Source of the DNA: Datisca glomerata
Taxonomy: Eukaryota > Streptophyta > Magnoliopsida > Cucurbitales > Datiscaceae
Reading direction: 5' to 3'
DNA length: 64,000 bases
Assembly: GCA_003255025.1 (NCBI GenBank)
Contig: QANY01006259.1
Span: forward strand, 1,171,664-1,235,663
In this document: in pieces, positions 59,971-64,000 of the stretch
How positions within the stretch are numbered: position 1 is the first letter of the stretch
Layout of the letters: each line of letters opens with the position of its first letter
The notes under the pieces: model-generated
What the model was told of the DNA's origin: nothing
Seen by the model: the letters and a program-made list of their open reading frames with translations, nothing else
Database searches by the model: none
Position numbers and translations under genes: made by a program

Positions 59971-62285
59971 TGTCGCAACGTGCATGTGACGTGGAGCGGC
60001 GATTGAAAAATTATTTTTGAAAAAAAGAAATTCGAGAGCTACCACCAATCATTTTAAGGGGTGATTGGCCACCCAATTTTAAAATCAAATATTTTGGTCT
60101 GCGAAAATTTAAAGTTGGTTCGAGAGTCATTTACATGTGGGGAAGGTATTAACACCCCGCAACACCCATTATAAAAAATGGTTACCAAATTTAATCAAAG
60201 ACTACCCAATTTTTTTTAATTAATGTTATAGAAATTCAATTTTGAATGTCCCATTTGGTACATTTTGCATCATAAAAATGAGCAGATAAATGACCTTCAA
60301 CAGGTGGTACAAAGATCATTACAATTTTTTTTTAAATCAAAGCGTTATTGGAGTTACTCTCCATCAAATTTTTAACAAAATTTAAATCAAATTTTTATGG
60401 TTTTAATTTACGAACGTCAATTCTGATTATAAAAGAATAAAATAATAATCACATATAACCGTGACATATGACAATGATACATAAACAAATAAGAAAAGAT
60501 AACAACTATAAAGAAAAACAAAGAATAATGGAAGAGAATGTTAAAGATGATAAATATATATGATAAATTTAATAAAAGAATATGTAGAGTGAAACTAATG
60601 AAACAAGACGTGAAATAATTAAAAATATATATATAAATAAATTAAAACAAACCAATAATATCTACTGAAAAAATAGAAAAATAAACAAACAACAAAAAAT
60701 TAAAAAAATTAAAATACAGATAAAAAACAATTTTTTTACAGAGGGTCCTCTGTCTTTGTTTTTTTTTTAATTTTCGTTTTTTACATATAAGTGTATGTAT
60801 AATTATATAGTAAATAAATTAATAATAAATTTTCTATATGTAAATAAATTAATATATGAAAAAAAAATGCTTAATTTCATACATAATTAGTATGAGCATG
60901 TTTTTTTTACTATATGGTCTATTAGTTATCATTTTTCATTTTTTCACCCAATGCTAATTAAATAGCAAAAGAATGATCATGAATGATAACTAATTTAAAC
61001 AAGTGTTACTAAAAATAATTACATAATTTTGTTTGGGATATAAATATACCATTTTTCATTTTGGACTACTTAGTTCACTAATTACCATTTTTCCTTTCTT
61101 CTACCATTACTAGGAATGATCATGGATGGTAACTAGTTTAAACAAGTGTCATTAAAAATAAATAAATAATTTTGTTTGGCATATAAATATACCATTTTTT
61201 ATTTTGGACTACTTGGTTCACTAATTACCATTTTTTATTTTGGACTACTTACTAGGAATGATCATGGATGGTAACTAGTTTAAACAAGTTTCACTAAAGA
61301 AAATCAATAAAACTTTCAAAATAAAATAATTTTTGTTTGGGATATAAATATATCATTTTTTTTATTTTGGACCACTTAGTTCACTAATTACCATTTTTTC
61401 TTTTTTCATTTATTGCTAGGAATGATCATAGATGGTAACTAGTTCAAACAAGTGTCACAAAAATGATGGTCAAAAATTAAAAAGAAAAAGAGAGAAGACT
61501 TGTAAGAACATAAAAAAAATCAAAACTTAAAGATTTGCATAATTTTGTATAGAGGTTTTACTCTATGTTTTATGCATTTTTATATATGAAAAATTATCAT
61601 AGGAGATATTCCTTTCAACTCATTAAATGATTGATTCACATTGAGTTAATTTTACACCCCTCAAAAGTTTTATCCTCATTCTCATTGATTGAGTGATGAC
61701 CAAAAAAATCTCATTATCAAACTTGTAGAGAAATAAACAATACATGAAAATAAAACTTAAGATTAAGAGTAGGAGAAATGATAAAGAATGAGCAAACAAA
61801 CTAATATATGAAAATTGAAACAAAGAAATAACAAATACATGAGTACGAAGAAAATAGATGATTAATAAGAATGAACAAGATATATTGTAAGCTAAAATGC
61901 AAGAGATTTGAACTACCTTAATAAAAAAAATGAGAAGGTGGAAGATGAATAGAAATAAAAACTCTCATTCTTTCTCTTTTTCACTATTTTCTCAATACCT
62001 CTCTTTCTCTCTCTAAACTCCTTTCTCTTTCTCACTCTCCAAATCTCTCTTTTCAAGTAAAGATCTCTCCTCTATTTATAGGCAAACTTAGGGCTTCACT
62101 TTTTAATTTTAGTCCTTTTGTTCCTTTTTTTATTTTTAGTCCTTGGACAAATCTTCTTATTTTTAGGCATTGAGCTATTTTTCAAATCATACACATAGTC
62201 TTAGACTAGTATATGAGAAAAAAATAAAAAAATAAAAAAAATTATATTTTTAAAGTATTGGACCGGATAAAATACGATATCTACA
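59971..62285 (-). repeat. 5' LTR of the Ogre-type element
   Basis: Starts TGTCGCAACGTGCATGTGAC and ends GATATCTACA on the plus strand. It aligns throughout with the left LTR (for example GGTGATTGGCCACCCAATTT, AAAGCGTTATTGGAGTTACT) and lacks the inverted insertion. Confidence 0.9.
60960..61450. repeat. LTR-internal tandem repeat, about 144 bp, right copy
   Basis: GAATGATCATG recurs at about 60971, 61115, 61257 and 61419, with TAACTAGTTTAAACAAGT and GGATATAAATAT in each unit. Confidence 0.85.
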
Positions 62286-62290
62286 ACGAT
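62286..62290. other. Target-site duplication, right copy (ACGAT)
   Basis: Matches 47671-47675. Confidence 0.85.
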
Positions 62291-63035
62291 CTAGTATAGT
62301 TGGACACTTCTTTTGGATCCTGACTAATGTATTAGTATATTTGCAATGCATTGAAATGACTAATGAAGTTTGATATGTGATAAAATACTATCTCAAATGA
62401 TCAAAGTTCGTTGCTATTTTTTATGTATGCTCTTAGTTCTAAGAGAATTATGATTTCATATTTAGAGAGTTATTCATTTTTTCTTCGAGAAGTGAGACTC
62501 AATGAGTTAAATTACTACATAATGAACTCATAGATTTTTAAAGAAATCCATGAACACTTCTTGAAAGTGATGAACATATTTGGTTGTAATTCGTTTATGT
62601 GGTCGATGTAATCTAAGCACCGAGTGTGTCTAGTGGAGTACTAAATACTTAGTGATCTTACTCGAAACATCAAGTATGGAGATTATTACAGTTGTAAAGT
62701 AGAAGGATTTTGGAATATAGAAAAAACAAGATAATGTATAATGTGGGCCTAATGTGGGTCAATAGTACTTCATCCAAATATATATTGATATTCTAGATAA
62801 AGAGGGGGTCACATAATAAACGATACGTTAAAATAATCACTCGAGAAATATAAAATATTTTTGGAGTGTAATTATAATTTTGTAGTGGAGTTCATTTTAA
62901 TTAATAATTAGTAAATATGGTTAAAGAGTTACTCAATAAATTGTATTCATTATTTGAGGCAAGAATACTTTTATCCTATCGGTCCCTCTTCTAGCCTTGA
63001 TGAATATATTTACAATTGATTATGGTCATTGGACT
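62291..63035. other. Intergenic, no gene seen
   Basis: AT-rich flank of the Ogre-type insertion. This was joined to the sequence ending at 47670 before the element inserted. Confidence 0.5.
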
Positions 63036-63631
63036 TGTTAGAAATCAAGTAAGCACATAAGCCCATTTTCATTTGGGTTATGGACTTAGTAGAATAGGCC
63101 ATGAGAATATAATTGGGCCATGAGAATACAATTGGGCCACACTATAAAAATGACCCATGACCCACAATCCACAACCCATTTGACAAAATGTGTAACCGGC
63201 CACATGTGACTCACATGGCCCGTGGTTTCCGTTGGGGGTGGGGGCGGAGGCGGGGGTTCATTTTGTCAATTGTTTTCTCTTTATATTGTCTTCTCATTCT
63301 CAATCCTCAATTAGTTATAAACTTTTTCACTTTGTCGTGTTGACACTCACTATAAAATTAGAGTCTTGAGAATTCCAATGTTGAGTGCAATATTTGGTGC
63401 CCACACACCGAGAAGATTCGGCCATCCATGGAATAAAGAAGAAGCTCCTATTGGTTTCAAAGAAGGAAAGGTCGAAAGTTCATGAATGATTCAAAAAGTT
63501 TGGTCTACATGGGTATTGTGTAAGCACGCTACAAGGGTATAATCTTCTATCGATTGATGTTCATAGAATTTCAATAATCAATTAAGAAAAATTATCCTGA
63601 TCGAAATCGGCTTTCCACAAATTTTCTTTCA
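63036..63631 (+). repeat. Probable 5' LTR of a further copia-like element
   Basis: Starts TGTTAGAAATCAAGTAAG and ends TTTTCTTTCA (TG...CA, 596 bp). A TATA-like CTTTATATTG lies at about 63279-63288. The LTR is followed by a primer-binding-like site. The element body would lie beyond the window; only one LTR is visible, so a lone remnant is possible. Confidence 0.55.
63234..63256 (+). other. G-rich tract in the LTR upstream region
   Basis: GGGGGTGGGGGCGGAGGC followed by GGGGG. G-run spacing would allow a G-quadruplex with one bulged run, just upstream of the TATA-like site. Confidence 0.6.
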
Positions 63632-63647
63632 ATTAGCATCAAAGGTA
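63632..63647 (+). other. Primer-binding-like site
   Basis: ATTAGCATCAAAGGTA directly after the putative LTR, resembling TTGGCATCAGAGC of initiator-Met-primed copia elements with three changes. Confidence 0.45.
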
Positions 63648-64000
63648 GATCGATACATTTTTCGATTTGAATTTGATGGTAGAACTCAAATGAGAATATC
63701 TTTGCATATGTTGTAGTCCAAATTGTTATATTTAAAATTTTCTCTTCTAGTGCACCGTGTACAAATTTATATATATTTTTGTAAGATGTCTTGCATGGCC
63801 TTTTAGATATTTGTTTGTATAATTCTTTTAGGATATGTAATTAGAGAGACAATCTATGAAGAGATTATTTTTCTCATAAATTTATCATTTATAGTACATA
63901 GAAATTTTTGTAAGCTTTCGTCGTGGAAGCATAGGAATTTTTGTAAACAATGCAATTGACATATATACTATATAAAAATGCACAATCCCAGAAAAACATT
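63648..64000 (+). other. Sequence after the putative LTR, no gene seen
   Basis: AT-rich. It would be the leader of the element if the LTR call is right. No gag start is visible before the window edge. Confidence 0.4.

Larger units (their letters stand above)
47676..62285 (-). mobile_element. Ogre/Tat-type Ty3/gypsy retrotransposon, 14.6 kb
   Basis: LTRs at 47676-50154 and 59971-62285 start TGTCGCAACG and end ATCTACA on the plus strand, and ACGAT flanks both sides. Coding order on the minus strand from the right: an extra ORF before gag, gag, protease, a putative intron, RT, archaeal-type RNase H, integrase. The extra upstream ORF and an intron before RT are hallmarks of Ogre elements of the Tat lineage. 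All frames carry stops, though some domains (RT, 263 codons open) remain long. The 3' part of the integrase is missing. Its insertion is younger than the surrounding decayed fragments. Confidence 0.9.

Noticed and set aside
1..64000. CRISPR array or bacterial-type operon
   Set aside because: Tandem arrays here have no unique equal-length spacers between identical repeats, and the gene content and introns are those of a plant nucleus.

Overview
This window is AT-rich plant nuclear DNA. The evidence is GT-AG introns, a spliced plant-specific PHD-like zinc-finger gene, a decayed intron-containing PIG-F gene, and dense, nested plant transposons (En/Spm-type CACTA, Ty1/copia, Ty3/gypsy including an Ogre/Tat-type element). 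The species cannot be named from the sequence. Only one host gene looks intact; most of the rest is transposon sequence and satellite-like repeat.

Layout: 1-672 is a minisatellite. 1540-6466 is a defective CACTA element with a TTC target duplication, carrying a decayed, multi-exon Transposase_24-type (TNPA-like) gene. 6660-8700 holds a second minisatellite, related to the first but in opposite orientation, plus other short repeats. 9028-11001 (minus) is a PIG-F (GPI-anchor synthesis) pseudogene with four recognisable exons, a mutated splice donor and a nonsense codon. 14545-15372 is a two-exon zinc-finger gene, the best functional gene here. 20033-21089 is a small non-autonomous CACTA element (ATT target duplication) with three palindromes spaced 45 bp apart. 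23241-25397 is a chain of three LTRs and two internal remnants of a chromodomain gypsy element, ending in a (CT)n run.

26587-45377 is a nested pair. An outer copia element (plus strand) is split at about 31.95 kb by an inner copia element (minus strand, about 31956-41324); outer gag lies left of it and outer integrase/RT/RNase H right of it. The outer leader contains about six copies of a 188-bp repeat. 45600-46980 is a broken TNP2-type CACTA transposase fragment with an internal duplication.

47676-62285 is a complete-ended Ogre/Tat-type gypsy element (minus strand) flanked by the 5-bp duplication ACGAT. It has an extra ORF upstream of gag, a putative short intron between protease and RT, an archaeal-type RNase H, and an integrase cut off in its catalytic core. 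Its left LTR end carries a perfect 71-bp inverted repeat with an 11-nt loop, formed after insertion because one arm contains host flank and target duplication. The window ends with a probable copia 5' LTR and primer-binding site (63036-63647) whose body runs off the edge.

No system unlike known families was found. The observations most worth a second look are the perfect hairpin at 47610-47762, the two independent lesions in the PIG-F copy, the palindrome array in the small CACTA element, and the deletions at both ends of the inner copia insertion.
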